Made by a program: the position numbers and the translations under genes. A stretch of 64,000 bases of DNA. Origin: Kiritimatiellia bacterium. Its GTDB lineage: Bacteria > Verrucomicrobiota > Kiritimatiellia > RFP12 > JAAYLN01. This document shows positions 1 to 9,475 of this stretch, in pieces (within the stretch, counting starts at the first letter, position 1; each line of letters starts with the position of its first letter). The DNA lies in assembly GCA_017962605.1 (NCBI GenBank), contig JAGCUY010000217.1:1-64000 (forward strand), written 5' to 3'. The notes under the pieces are model-generated. The model worked only from the letters and a program-made list of their open reading frames with translations, ran no database searches and was not told where the DNA came from.

Positions 1-639
1 GCCAACGGCGCACATTGGATTGTAGGCGGCCAGCCGCAGCAGCGAGTCGCGCCCCGCGCCGTCCTCCTCAAGCACAGCCCCGGGCGCCACGCAGTTGAGC
101 CGCAGGCGCGGTGCCAGCTCCTGCGCCAGCTCTCGCGACAGTTCGGCCAGACGCCGCTTGGCGGCCAGATATGCGGCGTGCGCGGCGTCCTCGCCGCCGG
201 CGACGCGCGCGTCGAGGATGTTCACCGCCGCCTTCTCATCCGCGCCCCCTGCCCCGGCCAGCAGCCGCAGCAGGGCCTCTGGCGCCTCTACATGGATGCG
301 CATCGCGCGGGCCAACGCCGCCGCGTCCGCTCCGCCAGCGCCTGTCCGGGCATACTCCGAGGCCGAGTTCACGACGATGTCCAGCCTCTCGCCCGTGGCG
401 GCAATCAAATCCTCGAACAGCGCCTCTGCGGCGTCCGGCACTGAAAAGTCACGGCGGAAGACCCATGTCCTCACACCGTGCGTAGAAGAAAGCTCCGACG
501 CCAGCGCATGCGCATCGGCGTCGGAGCGATTGCAATGGATTGCCACGTCGGCGCCGGCTGCGGCCAGCGAGCGGGCGATCGCGGCGCCAATGCGCCGCGC
601 CCCGCCCGTCACAAGCGCCACCTTGCCGGCGAGTTCCAT
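1..639 (-). CDS. Pteridine-reductase-like short-chain dehydrogenase (3' end cut by window)
   Basis: A Rossmann-fold SDR of which 213 codons are visible. The N-terminus carries the NAD(P) glycine motif TGGARRIGAA, followed by an NRS segment at the end of beta-2 that suggests NADPH preference. The YLAAK catalytic Tyr/Lys pair is present, and the usual catalytic Ser is replaced by Asp (NILDARVAGG). That Asp-Tyr-Lys arrangement is the one known from PTR1 pteridine reductases and FolM-like enzymes, so reduction of a pterin is the best guess. The ATG at 639 lies 6 bp after the oxidoreductase gene, so the two are probably cotranscribed. The C-terminus lies beyond position 1. A generic SDR on another substrate is the alternative. 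Confidence 0.8.
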   Translation of the reverse strand, partial: MELAGKVALVTGGARRIGAAIARSLAAAGADVAIHCNRSDADAHALASELSSTHGVRTWVFRRDFSVPDAAEALFEDLIAATGERLDIVVNSASEYARTGAGGADAAALARAMRIHVEAPEALLRLLAGAGGADEKAAVNILDARVAGGEDAAHAAYLAAKRRLAELSRELAQELAPRLRLNCVAPGAVLEEDGAGRDSLLRLAAYNPMCAVG

Positions 640-645
640 CGCTTC

Positions 646-1851
646 CTACTTCTTGAACGCGGTGCTGGAGGCGCCCATGTCAACCTCCTGCCCTGCCAGG
701 TCGTGGCTCGCGTTCTTCTTGAAGGTCGAGTTCTTGATGAGCTTCTTCAGGTGACGCTCGTAGGCCGCGCCGTCAAGCGGAAGATCGACCGTCTTGCCGG
801 TGAAGGAGGAATAGAGCATCGCGTTGCAGAGCTCGACCGCGTTGAGTCCCTCGGAGGCCGGGGCGATGAGCGGCGTCCCGTCGAGGATCGCATCGACGTA
901 GTTCTTGAGGATACCCTTGTGCTGCTCGCCGTTGCCCTTGGAGGGGATGGTGACAGTCCAGGTCTCGGGCTTCGCCCACATGTCCTGCTTGTTGGCGCGG
1001 AAGTCGTCAAGCGGCTCGGCGTTGCGCAGCCACTGGATGTCGCCGTCGGTGCCGTCGAGGACGACGCGGCCGCGGTTGCCCGCGATCTCAAGGCGATTGG
1101 TGCCCGGGGCCTCGCCGGTGGTGGTGATGAACACGCCAGTGGCGCCACTGGCGAACTTCATGTAGGTCGTGACGTTGTCTTCGACTTCAATCTTGTGGAA
1201 CTTGCCGATGTCGCAGAAGGCGCGGACCTGCTGCGGCATGCCGAAGAGCCACTGGAAGAGGTCGAGCTGGTGCGGGCACTGGTTCATGAGGACGCCGCCG
1301 CCCTCGCCGCCCCATGTCGCGCGCCAGTCGCCGCAGTCGTAGTAGTATTGGGTGCGGAACCAGTCGGTGATGATCCAGTTGATGCGGATGACGTCGCCCA
1401 GTTCGCCGCTGGAGATCAGCTCGCGGATCTTCGCGTACTGCGGGTTGGTGCGCTGGTTGAACATCGCCGCGAAGACGGCCTTCGGGTTGCGCTTGTGCGC
1501 ATCGACGAGCTTCTGGGCGTCGGCCTTGTGCACGGAGATCGGCTTCTCGGTGAGCGTGTGCAGGCCGTTGTCGAGCGAGTCAACGCCGATGGTGGTGTGG
1601 AAGTAGTGGGGGGTCGCGATGATGACCGCATCGACTTCGCCCGAGCGGATCAGGGCGCGGCTGTCGGTGAACTTCTTGTAGTCGCCGGAGAACTTCTCCA
1701 TCTTGCGCGAATCGATATCGCAGATGGCCGTTACCTTCGCGCGCGGGATGGCGCCGCTCTCAAATGTGCGGACATGGCTAGATCCCATGTTGCCGACGCC
1801 GATGACGCCGATGCGGACGAGATTGGGGGACTTCGTGGTGGACTTTTTCAT
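646..1851 (-). CDS. Gfo/Idh/MocA family NAD(P)-dependent oxidoreductase
   Basis: A 401-residue protein with an N-terminal Rossmann fold (IGVIGVGNMGSSH, residues about 12-25), the EKP motif typical of the family (TEKPISVHK) and a C-terminal alpha/beta domain. Family members oxidise or reduce sugars, inositols or related polyols at a ring carbon; the substrate cannot be read from the sequence. I chose the ATG at 1851 (MKKSTTK) because AAAGGCG precedes it; an in-frame TTG further upstream would add seven unlikely residues. A TATAAT at 1923-1928, embedded in the stop region of der, may drive this gene with a leader of about 70 bases. It is probably cotranscribed with the SDR that follows. Confidence 0.88.
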   Translation of the reverse strand: MKKSTTKSPNLVRIGVIGVGNMGSSHVRTFESGAIPRAKVTAICDIDSRKMEKFSGDYKKFTDSRALIRSGEVDAVIIATPHYFHTTIGVDSLDNGLHTLTEKPISVHKADAQKLVDAHKRNPKAVFAAMFNQRTNPQYAKIRELISSGELGDVIRINWIITDWFRTQYYYDCGDWRATWGGEGGGVLMNQCPHQLDLFQWLFGMPQQVRAFCDIGKFHKIEVEDNVTTYMKFASGATGVFITTTGEAPGTNRLEIAGNRGRVVLDGTDGDIQWLRNAEPLDDFRANKQDMWAKPETWTVTIPSKGNGEQHKGILKNYVDAILDGTPLIAPASEGLNAVELCNAMLYSSFTGKTVDLPLDGAAYERHLKKLIKNSTFKKNASHDLAGQEVDMGASSTAFKK

Positions 1852-1923
1852 TTTCGCCTTTTGGTTTTCCAAATGGAGGGTTCAGTTAGAGTGCGCCGGG
1901 AACCTTCCCAACGCGACATTAAA

Positions 1924-3441
1924 TTATATGCGTTTCCCTCGCGCGCGGCAACTCTTCGGCCGTTTCCCCTGCCCGGCCTTCGGCTTCGACTTGGGCTTTG
2001 TGGGTTTTGAACCACGGGCGTCAGGGCGCGGGGGCTTTGGCGCATCGTCATCGCCACGGGCGCGGTTGTAGTAGTCAACCACCACCGGCACGCCTTCCAG
2101 GCCAAAGGCCGCACGCAGCGCCTTCACCAGGTATGCGGTGTAGTTGGCTCCAGGTATCTTCGCGTCGTTCACGAAGATGCGGATGCGCAAAGGCTCGTTG
2201 CCTGTCTGCGTGGCGTAGAATATCTTGAAGTGGCGGCGACCGCTCGACGGCGGCCTCACCGCCTCGTAGGCGTCTCCTATGACCCTGTTGAGAAGGCCCG
2301 TCGGCAACTGCGCCCTCGTCCCCGCCGCAACGGCGTCGATCGTGTCCAGCAGCCGCCTCACGTTGTAGCCTGAGTTCGCCGAGGTGAAAACGACAGGGCA
2401 GAAGTTCAGGAAGGGCATTGCGGCCCGGAGTTCGGGTTCGTATTTGGTTTCCGTAACTTCGGTTTCGGGGTTGTCGTGCGCCACGTCCCACTTGTTCACC
2501 GCGACGACGCATCCCTTGTTCTCACGCGCTATCACTGCGGCGATGCGCTTGTCCTGCACGAGCGGCCCCGCCATCGCGTCGATGGCCAGCACCACAACAT
2601 CCGCCTCCTTGATGGCCGCCTCCGCGCGGAAGTGGCTGAAACGCTCGACGGCGTTGTCGATCTTGTGGACGTTGCGCATACCTGCCGTGTCGATGAAGCG
2701 GTAGTGTCGCGCCGATGCGCCCTCGCCAATCGTGAATGGAACTTCTATCGAGTCGCGCGTCGTTCCCGCCACATCGGAGACGATCAGCCTCACCTGGCGC
2801 AGGATGCGGTTGATGAGGGAAGACTTGCCTGCGTTGGGGCGGCCAACGACGGCCACCTTCAGTGGCCTTGTGCCTGTCGGCTCTGGCGCAGCCTTTGGCA
2901 AGTGCGGAAGGACGGCATCCATCATGGCGCCGAAGCCTCGGTCATGCTGCGCGGAGACGGGGAATGTCGGGAGCGCAAGCGAGGCGAAGTCGTCGGCGCG
3001 CGCCTCGTGGCGCGGGAGGTCGCACTTGTTCACCGCCAGGACGCACGGGACGCCCGCCTTGCGCACCATCCGCGCCACCTCCTCATCGACTGGCGTCAGG
3101 CCGGACTGCGCATCGACGACGAGGATCGCCGCAGCGGCGTCCTCAAGGGCGGCGCGCGCCTGGTCGATGGTTCCCTGCTGGATGGCGTCGCGGGTGTTGG
3201 CTCCGGCCAGATTGATGCCGCCGGTATCGACGAGATCGAATGCCTCGCCGCTCCAGGTGACTGGGCGGACGAGGCGGTCGCGCGTCACGCCGCTCTCGTC
3301 GTGGACTATCGCGATGCGCCTCTTCGCGATGCGGTTGAAAATCGCCGACTTCCCAACGTTGGGGCGTCCGACAATCGCCACTACCCTGCCGCGCGCAGTC
3401 TTCGCGCCGCCGCCCTCACTATTTGCCTCAATGTTCTCCAT
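1924..3441 (-). CDS. der: Ribosome biogenesis GTPase Der (EngA)
   Basis: A tandem two-GTPase protein of 505 residues that helps assemble the 50S ribosomal subunit. The first G domain has GRPNVGKS near residue 25, the second has GRPNAGKS near residue 200, each with a downstream DTAG/DTGG switch and NKxD motif. A KH-like domain follows, and the protein ends in a Lys/Arg/Pro-rich tail of about 50 residues. The start is taken as ATG 3441 (MENIEAN), because an extended -10 (TGCTATAAT, 3449-3457) ends only seven bases before it. An ATG at 3450 would sit inside the -10 itself. The mRNA is therefore predicted to be leaderless. Identification is secure. Confidence 0.96.
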   Translation of the reverse strand: MENIEANSEGGGAKTARGRVVAIVGRPNVGKSAIFNRIAKRRIAIVHDESGVTRDRLVRPVTWSGEAFDLVDTGGINLAGANTRDAIQQGTIDQARAALEDAAAAILVVDAQSGLTPVDEEVARMVRKAGVPCVLAVNKCDLPRHEARADDFASLALPTFPVSAQHDRGFGAMMDAVLPHLPKAAPEPTGTRPLKVAVVGRPNAGKSSLINRILRQVRLIVSDVAGTTRDSIEVPFTIGEGASARHYRFIDTAGMRNVHKIDNAVERFSHFRAEAAIKEADVVVLAIDAMAGPLVQDKRIAAVIARENKGCVVAVNKWDVAHDNPETEVTETKYEPELRAAMPFLNFCPVVFTSANSGYNVRRLLDTIDAVAAGTRAQLPTGLLNRVIGDAYEAVRPPSSGRRHFKIFYATQTGNEPLRIRIFVNDAKIPGANYTAYLVKALRAAFGLEGVPVVVDYYNRARGDDDAPKPPRPDARGSKPTKPKSKPKAGQGKRPKSCRARGKRI

Positions 3442-3448
3442 GCAACCC

Positions 3449-3457
3449 ATTATAGCA
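3449..3457 (-). promoter_or_regulatory. Extended -10 promoter of der
   Basis: TGCTATAAT on the minus strand, ending seven bases before the der ATG at 3441. The TSS would fall on or next to the start codon. The 23 bases beginning TGTGCTATAATGG are identical to those in front of the regulator gene at 13331. No convincing -35 is visible. Confidence 0.7.
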
Positions 3458-3483
3458 CAATGAGGACTTCTTCCTTGCCGGTT

Positions 3484-6042
3484 TTACTTCAGCAGCCGCA
3501 CGTTGCGGATCCAGTAAGAGAGCCGCCGTCCGGCGGGAGTGCCACCAAAGCGCAACGCGACGATTTTGTCCGCATCTGCGGGCACCACGGCGCGGCGGAT
3601 GCTCCACTCGCGGTATGGCCGCAGATAGGGCAGGTAGCGACACTGGCCGTCCGCGTAGAGCGCCATGACGACCACTTCGTAGAAGTCGTTCTCCACCTTG
3701 TCCTGGTCACTCTTGACCTCGAACTCGAGCATCCTGCCGCCGGCCATCGACTCTTCAGGCAGCTTGAGGTCGTGGACGGGGAAGAACCATGCGCCGCGGA
3801 TTGTCCCCGGCTTCCACTCCACGTCAAACCGCACGGCATCTTCTGCTTCGTCGTAGGTGCAGCGGTATTCGTCGGCCGAGTCGTTCCGGCGCCACGCCGC
3901 CGTGTTGTTTAGCGCCGGCCACGGCACGATTTCGCACTTCGAGAGGAAGCGCTTGCGGTGGAAGAACGGTATTTTCGCGCATGTGGAGACGCGGCCGTCG
4001 TCCGCGGCGAAGCGCAGCGTGAGGGTGAAGTCCAGGCCATCGCCATCCGGCGGGACGTATTCCGCATTGATGTCCGCCTTGCCGAAGGGCGGCAGGGTAA
4101 TGGAGGCGGGAATGCCGCGCAGTTCTCCGCCCTCTGCGACGACGCCCCCTGTCTTTGACTCCGGCGAGAAGTTCCAAAGTTCAAGTTCGATTGCGCACGT
4201 GTCGTTTAGGAGTTCCGCGAGACAGCGGCGGCCGCCGATTTCAACCTCTCCGGGCGGAAGGTGCGGGCGGACGACGACGGTGAGGTCCTCGTCCGATTCA
4301 GCCTGCTTACGCCCGAAGGTGCCGGACGGTGTTGCGGGGATATCGGCCGCGAGGCCGGAAAGGCCGCTCACATATTGTGGGTGCGCCGTGGCGGTGAGGC
4401 GCAGCGTGCCGCCCGCGGCGGCGGCATCGCGCGGCGTGCCCATGACATCGACGATGCGGTAGTTGCCATCCGCCGCCGGAATCGCGATTTCGGGATCGGG
4501 GGCGCTGGGAGGGACGCGCTTCTGCGCGTCCCCGGCATCCACGGCGGTCTCGCGCCAGAATACGAGGGTTTGCGCTGGGGGCGCGGGCGGCTCGCCCGCG
4601 GTTTCCGACTCTTCGGCGCGTTCCGCGTACAGGAACGCGCGCATGCCCTCCCCCACGCGCACTTCGCCGAGCATTTTCGCACCGCCCAGTTCGGCGTTGA
4701 GCGTCGCCAGCGCGGCGCAGATGGGCTTGACGCTGCCGTCGCGGCGCATCATCCCCCAGTCCTTCTCGCCGTGGCGTTCGTTGTAGCAACCGAAGAGGAA
4801 CCACCATGCGCGGTGGATGCCGCCGAACTGGAGAAGCACCATCCCCTTCGGGCAGATTTCCGCCATCAGCAATTCCTGCTCCGGCGAATGCGCCAAAATC
4901 CCCTCGCGCCCGCTTTCGCTTTTGCCGTGGCCTTCGAGGTTGGTGCCGAACTCCGTGAGCCAGACCTGGAAGTCCGGAACGTCGGCCTCGGCGAGGAAAC
5001 GCCGGATGCCGGCGAGCCATTTCGGGAAGGCCGCGGGGTTCTCGTAGGTGTGGAGGTTGAAGGCATCGACGTATTTGGCGATGTCGTTGTCGAACATCCC
5101 CTGGCAGAAGCCCTGGTGGTCGATGGCCGAGACGGAGCCAGGCAGGGCCGTCTTGGCTGAATCGCCCGCTGCAATGCCTAGGGAGAAGGCCTTGAGCGCT
5201 GCCGCGTATTCCCACACGGGCCCTGCGGCGGCAATGAGGTCCTGCTCGTTCCAAAACTCCCAGGCGTCGTAGCAGTCGCCGAACTCGACAACGGCCCGTT
5301 CCATGAAGCGATAGAGCGCCATGAGGTCGCGCGGCATCCGGCGTTTGGCCGACACGCCCATCCATGCGGGCGTGTCGCCGAAAAGGCCGAGGCACTGCGT
5401 GCCGCTGCGCTTCATCATTCGCGCGTTTTCGAGGTAGGGCGAATAATTGACCACGTCGCTCGACGGCGCCATGCGGCCGAGAATCATCCGCTCGCGGGTA
5501 TGCGAGACGCCGCAAAGGCCCATAAGCTCCGCCACGACGCGGAAAGAATCGCCGTCGTACCACGGGCAGTCGAACTCGCCGCGCTTCGCCCACATGGTGA
5601 AGGCCGAGTCGGCTGCGAAGAAGGAGTCGGGGTTGGGGTGGATGGCGGGAACGACGCAGAAGGAGTGGCTGGCGCCCGCATCTAGGAAATAGTATCCCGG
5701 AGGGAGGGGTTCGAGCGCGATGGTGCCGTCGTGTGCGGCCTCGCCTTGCCGCACCTCGCGCCCGCGCCAGTCGCGGACGATGAACGACGGAACGACAGGG
5801 ACATCTGCGACAACCGGAACTTCCGCAACGGGAGACTGTGACTCTTGGTCAGCAGTCCCAGTTGTCACACTAGTCCCAGCAGTTCCAGATGTCCCAGCCA
5901 CCTTGAAGACTGGGCTTTCCGTATCGCGGAAGACCCAACCAGGGGCATCGGTGGTTATGGTGGGCGAAGACGCCCGTGCGCCGGTGGCGAGACAAAGACA
6001 TAGGAAGGCGGCCATGCTCGACTTGTTCATTGCCGGTATCAT
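3484..6042 (-). CDS. Exported clan GH-A-like glycoside hydrolase
   Basis: A protein of about 852 residues with an N-terminal signal peptide (MAAFLCLCLATGARA), a Thr/Val/Pro-rich low-complexity stretch, then a TIM-barrel-like region. This contains WEFWNEQDL (acid/base Glu near residue 266) and WLTEFGTN (nucleophile Glu near residue 364), the paired strand-4 and strand-7 glutamates of clan GH-A retaining hydrolases. The C-terminal 350 residues look like beta-sandwich or carbohydrate-binding modules. The CAZy family (GH5, GH39 or new) cannot be assigned by eye. ATG 6042 overlaps the upstream stop as ATGA, indicating coupling; ATG 6030 is an alternative. Two perfect GC palindromes (4511-4532, 4582-4600) sit in a Pro/Ala-rich stretch of the coding sequence. 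Confidence 0.75.
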   Translation of the reverse strand: MIPAMNKSSMAAFLCLCLATGARASSPTITTDAPGWVFRDTESPVFKVAGTSGTAGTSVTTGTADQESQSPVAEVPVVADVPVVPSFIVRDWRGREVRQGEAAHDGTIALEPLPPGYYFLDAGASHSFCVVPAIHPNPDSFFAADSAFTMWAKRGEFDCPWYDGDSFRVVAELMGLCGVSHTRERMILGRMAPSSDVVNYSPYLENARMMKRSGTQCLGLFGDTPAWMGVSAKRRMPRDLMALYRFMERAVVEFGDCYDAWEFWNEQDLIAAAGPVWEYAAALKAFSLGIAAGDSAKTALPGSVSAIDHQGFCQGMFDNDIAKYVDAFNLHTYENPAAFPKWLAGIRRFLAEADVPDFQVWLTEFGTNLEGHGKSESGREGILAHSPEQELLMAEICPKGMVLLQFGGIHRAWWFLFGCYNERHGEKDWGMMRRDGSVKPICAALATLNAELGGAKMLGEVRVGEGMRAFLYAERAEESETAGEPPAPPAQTLVFWRETAVDAGDAQKRVPPSAPDPEIAIPAADGNYRIVDVMGTPRDAAAAGGTLRLTATAHPQYVSGLSGLAADIPATPSGTFGRKQAESDEDLTVVVRPHLPPGEVEIGGRRCLAELLNDTCAIELELWNFSPESKTGGVVAEGGELRGIPASITLPPFGKADINAEYVPPDGDGLDFTLTLRFAADDGRVSTCAKIPFFHRKRFLSKCEIVPWPALNNTAAWRRNDSADEYRCTYDEAEDAVRFDVEWKPGTIRGAWFFPVHDLKLPEESMAGGRMLEFEVKSDQDKVENDFYEVVVMALYADGQCRYLPYLRPYREWSIRRAVVPADADKIVALRFGGTPAGRRLSYWIRNVRLLK
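4511..4532. repeat. In-frame palindrome GGGACGCGC/GCGCGTCCC
   Basis: Perfect nine-base arms around a four-base loop, inside the GH-A-like coding sequence, where it encodes part of a Pro/Ala/Asp-rich linker. Confidence 0.85.
4582..4600. repeat. In-frame palindrome CGCGGGC/GCCCGCG
   Basis: Seven-base perfect arms with a five-base loop, 50 bases from the preceding palindrome in the same linker of the GH-A-like protein. Confidence 0.8.
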
Positions 6043-8690
6043 TTCAAGCCAGCCGGACGCCCAAGGGGGTCGAGCCACCTTTCCCCGTTCCAAGTCATGG
6101 TCTGGCCGGCCTTGCGGTCAAAATACGTCTCCAGGAACTCAGGGTGTTGGGGTCGCTCCGCCAGCGAATGGTCGAGGTTCACCGTTTTGAAATTCGTCCC
6201 CGCTCCAGCAGTCCAGAAGTTCTGTATGCCGAAGGCGGCGCCCTGGAGAGTGTAGGAGATGAACCCGTGCCAGGCCCCTGGCGTCTCTTCCGACGCACGG
6301 TGGTCGACTGCGCCGCCGGGGCAGTCGGGAATGAATGCGGCGTTGAACCTCTCTATGTTGAAGTCTATGGCCGTCAGGTGGCCGGAGCCTCCAAAGCGCG
6401 GAAGATACGCATTGCCCTCGTCGCAGCAGTTGATCATCGTTAAGGTCTTGTTGCCCCTATTGCGCATGGCGTAACCGTAGCAACAGCGCGCCGCGCTACA
6501 GTCCTTCATCACGAGATGATCAACGCCGTCAAACAGAAAGCCCGTGTGCAGGCCGCCGACGTTCACAAATTCATAGCCGACACGCGCCATTTCATCGTTC
6601 GACTCGTGGAGCGAGATAACGCCTACCGAACCTTTGGCCGGTGTCGCCGGCTTCCGGTGCAGGAAGCGATCGTCGAAATACCGCTCCGTGTAAATGCCGA
6701 CCAGGCTGATGAACATCGAGCCGAATCCGCTTCCGCTTATACCGCATATTGGCGCCGAGGCGTCATGGAGCAGTATTTGGAAGTTTGAGAAGTTCACATT
6801 GTTCACATGCGTCATGGTGAAGAAGTCGCCCTTGGAAGCAGGACGTAGCGCCGTTCCCCTAAAGACAAACTTCCGGCCGCCGCCACGCGCCGCCTCAACT
6901 GCGTCCTTAGTGACGTGGATACCGACGCCAAACCGGGTGTTGTAGGACTTGTTTTCCGTTGTCCCTTCGATGGTGATTGTCCGCGCTATCCCGTCGTTAA
7001 AGCCGAAGAGGACCGCCGTGTCGCCTTCCTCGCTGAAGGCGTCGAAGAAGTAGTCTCCGTCCGCCATCTTCAGTGTCCCGCCTCTTTTCAACCGTGCTAT
7101 TGCTGCGTTGAAAGTCCTTTCGTCATTCTTTCCCGTGCAGATGAAGTCAGCCGCCGCTTTGTCGGCTGCGGAGGAGTTCGCCGCGGCGATTATCAAGTGC
7201 CTTGGGGCATCCACAGAGCCGTTCAAAGCGAGGCCCTCGCGCCCCGCCTCGAAAATCCGCCTGACCTCCTCTTGCGAAAGCGCCCGCGTCCAGAGCTTGA
7301 AGCCGCTCACTTCGCCGTCAAGCTTGTGCGGATATGCGCCAGTGCCGTCCTGCCCAACGTGGAACGGGAGGCCGCATTCGACGATGATGTCCGGCACATT
7401 TGCGCTGCACCAGTGGAGGTTGCCATTGGAGCGCCCCTGGTAAACCGTCAGCACGCCTTCCGAATTTCGTGTGACGGCGTAGAATGTCCATTTATCGGGT
7501 TCGACATCGAATGTGCCCATGTCGATGCGCCCCCTGTCCGCACAACCGGCGTTGAAGCAGACGCCGGGAATCTCCACGCCATCCGTTCTCTTTGAGGCTA
7601 CGAGCGCGACGCCGGGGTTCGCGCCGTCCCTCCAGTCCTTGTTGGAGAAGAGCACCGGGTCCCCCGTCTGCCTTGCTGGCAGGCGGGCCCAGATAATCGC
7701 GGCAAAGTCGCCCCCATTCTCGAAAACTGGTCTTGCGCCATCCCCAGTTATGAGTCCATCATCAAGGGCACGCGACGCCGCACTGGCGGCGGCCGTCAGC
7801 GGCCGTCCGTCAAGGCCGAGCGCAACGGGGTCGAGGCCAAAGTGGGCCAGCGCCGTCGCCGTAATGTCGTAGTGGCGCGGGGAGCCGGGGAGGCGGCCGG
7901 AGGGGGTGTGCCGGCCAGAGATGACAAGCGGAATAGTCGATGCCTGTCCGCCCCACATGCCGTGTCCGCGTCCGTATCCGCCATGGTCAGCCGTGACGCC
8001 GATCAGCCAGTCTTCCCGGTCAAATGTCGGACGACTTTTTATCGCGGCGAGCGCGGAGGCGATGTAGGTGTCGATTGTCTCCAATGCTGGCAGGTAATCT
8101 GCGCCGAATGGGTAGAAGCCCGTCCCGTGGCCAGCGTCGTCGGGAAGGTTGATGAAATACTGTATGGCGTCAGGGGCATCCGGCGCGGAGAGCAGCTCGC
8201 CTATCCTCCTGCCGTTGTTCACGTCGGAGTCATGGATGAACCTCACATTCGGGGTGCGTGGGTACTGGTTGCCCTCGCCCCAGGCGAAGACAAAAAGCCC
8301 GCTTGTTCCGGGGACTTCCTTCGTCACCCTCGCCAGCCACGTGGGCCATCTGGCGTAGTCGCCGTCCTTGGTCTCGCCGTTATTGAAAACGCGCGACTTT
8401 TCGGCGTTCACGGCAGTGAGAATGGCCGTGTGGTTCGCGGCGCTGGAAGGCCGGGCGTCTGGAACCGTCTGCCCAGTAAGCGACCATGCGCCGGAATATC
8501 CCGGAGCCCAGGAGCCGTCGCGAAGGCTTTCGACGGCCGGCATCCGAGCAGCGGCCAGCGCGTCGGCCCGCGCGCCGTCAAGCATGATCAAAAGCGCCTT
8601 TGGCCTGCTGTCCAGTGCTATCTGGGGGCCAGCAGCGAAGGAATGTATGGCGGCGCCGAGCGCCGCAACGATGAATGTGAGGTTCTTCAT
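6039..8690 (-). CDS. Exported phosphodiesterase-LamG-beta-helix protein
   Basis: An 883-residue exported protein with signal peptide (MKNLTFIVAALGAAIHSFAA) and three parts. Residues about 28-300 are an alkaline-phosphatase-superfamily domain of the type I phosphodiesterase/nucleotide pyrophosphatase kind: a metal-binding LIMLDGARAD, a nucleophile Thr in SSAANHTAI and a DHGGYGRGHG metal site. Residues about 320-500 form a LamG-like lectin domain ending in WTRALSQEEVRRIFEAG. The C-terminal 370 residues resemble a right-handed parallel beta-helix of the pectin-lyase fold. The combination suggests a surface or periplasmic enzyme releasing a phosphate or phospho-substituted group from a bound glycan, but the substrate is unknown. 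It lies 11 bp after the preceding exported gene in an operon. Confidence 0.75.
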   Translation of the reverse strand: MKNLTFIVAALGAAIHSFAAGPQIALDSRPKALLIMLDGARADALAAARMPAVESLRDGSWAPGYSGAWSLTGQTVPDARPSSAANHTAILTAVNAEKSRVFNNGETKDGDYARWPTWLARVTKEVPGTSGLFVFAWGEGNQYPRTPNVRFIHDSDVNNGRRIGELLSAPDAPDAIQYFINLPDDAGHGTGFYPFGADYLPALETIDTYIASALAAIKSRPTFDREDWLIGVTADHGGYGRGHGMWGGQASTIPLVISGRHTPSGRLPGSPRHYDITATALAHFGLDPVALGLDGRPLTAAASAASRALDDGLITGDGARPVFENGGDFAAIIWARLPARQTGDPVLFSNKDWRDGANPGVALVASKRTDGVEIPGVCFNAGCADRGRIDMGTFDVEPDKWTFYAVTRNSEGVLTVYQGRSNGNLHWCSANVPDIIVECGLPFHVGQDGTGAYPHKLDGEVSGFKLWTRALSQEEVRRIFEAGREGLALNGSVDAPRHLIIAAANSSAADKAAADFICTGKNDERTFNAAIARLKRGGTLKMADGDYFFDAFSEEGDTAVLFGFNDGIARTITIEGTTENKSYNTRFGVGIHVTKDAVEAARGGGRKFVFRGTALRPASKGDFFTMTHVNNVNFSNFQILLHDASAPICGISGSGFGSMFISLVGIYTERYFDDRFLHRKPATPAKGSVGVISLHESNDEMARVGYEFVNVGGLHTGFLFDGVDHLVMKDCSAARCCYGYAMRNRGNKTLTMINCCDEGNAYLPRFGGSGHLTAIDFNIERFNAAFIPDCPGGAVDHRASEETPGAWHGFISYTLQGAAFGIQNFWTAGAGTNFKTVNLDHSLAERPQHPEFLETYFDRKAGQTMTWNGERWLDPLGRPAGLK

Positions 8691-8701
8691 TTGCCACGAT
8701 A

Positions 8702-9454
8702 TTACCTCATTATTATGACAAACAAGTCATCCCATGGCCAGTCGAGAGACGCTTCGAGCGGCGTTCCAAGCGGGTCACCGGAGCCGTCGAGAGCAGCAAG
8801 CCGCAATGTGTAGGCGCCTCGGGTTGTTGGGTGCTGAAAGGGAAATGCACCACTGGCGTCCGCGTCCCACGAGCCGAGGGTCTTCGTCTCGACGACGGCG
8901 CCGCCGTCGAGCGGTGCGCGATCTAGCGTTAGAGCCACGCTAGCCGCACCAGCGAACCAGCCAGTCGAATAGGCGACATCATGCGGGAGACGGTTCTGCC
9001 GCCCGTCCGCGTTAACAGCCCGCTGGAGTTTGTCCGCATCCATGTCAGCCAGCGTCTCAGAGGAGAAGCCGGAACCGACGCCAATCCCGACGTCGGCGGA
9101 GATTTCGCCGACAATGGCGTCGTTCTCATCGAACGAGCGCAGCACCAGATGGTGCGCGCCGGTCGCGGCAAGCGTCACAGAGCCGCTGGCCGAGGCCGCA
9201 GATGCGGGAACAAGTGTGTTCGTGGACGGGGAGAAGGTGCCAAAGTGCAGGATGTCGAGAAGTTCGACATGGCCTGCCACGGCGCCGCCTTCCACAAACA
9301 TGGTGTCGTAACGCACGGATGCCGGGGCGGCGCGGCGGGCGCTGCCGTCGCTCATGTCAATAGATGACGGTTGCGACCAAGCCGTCGCAGACACGTCAGC
9401 GAACGCCGGCGAGGCTGCGACTAGCAGAGCGCAAAGAATGGGGATTCGTCTCAT
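8702..9454 (-). CDS. Exported protein of unknown function
   Basis: 250 residues with a clear signal peptide (MRRIPILCALLVAASPAFA). ATG 9454 is preceded by a textbook AAAGGAGG Shine-Dalgarno. The mature part is Ala/Asp/Ser-rich and predicted all-beta, with two similar halves that look like repeated small beta-sandwich domains. It ends in WPWDDLFVIIMR. The neighbouring FGE-fold protein contains a related RWPWNNLVDI motif just after its signal peptide, which suggests a family-specific segment shared by exported proteins of this operon. I do not recognise a catalytic motif. Confidence 0.7.
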   Translation of the reverse strand: MRRIPILCALLVAASPAFADVSATAWSQPSSIDMSDGSARRAAPASVRYDTMFVEGGAVAGHVELLDILHFGTFSPSTNTLVPASAASASGSVTLAATGAHHLVLRSFDENDAIVGEISADVGIGVGSGFSSETLADMDADKLQRAVNADGRQNRLPHDVAYSTGWFAGAASVALTLDRAPLDGGAVVETKTLGSWDADASGAFPFQHPTTRGAYTLRLAALDGSGDPLGTPLEASLDWPWDDLFVIIMR

Positions 9455-9475
9455 GGCGTTTCCTCCTTTCAAATT

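Noticed and set aside
478-2010. Long open frame on the plus strand opposite the oxidoreductase and der
   Set aside because: It has no recognisable protein features, lies fully antisense to conserved genes and reflects high-GC codon bias. Similar antisense frames across the window were treated the same way.
6039-8690. Calling the exported phosphodiesterase a sulfatase
   Set aside because: No CxPxR formylglycine motif is present; the nucleophile region reads SSAANHTAI, as in phosphodiesterases. The nearby FGE-fold protein alone does not justify the name.
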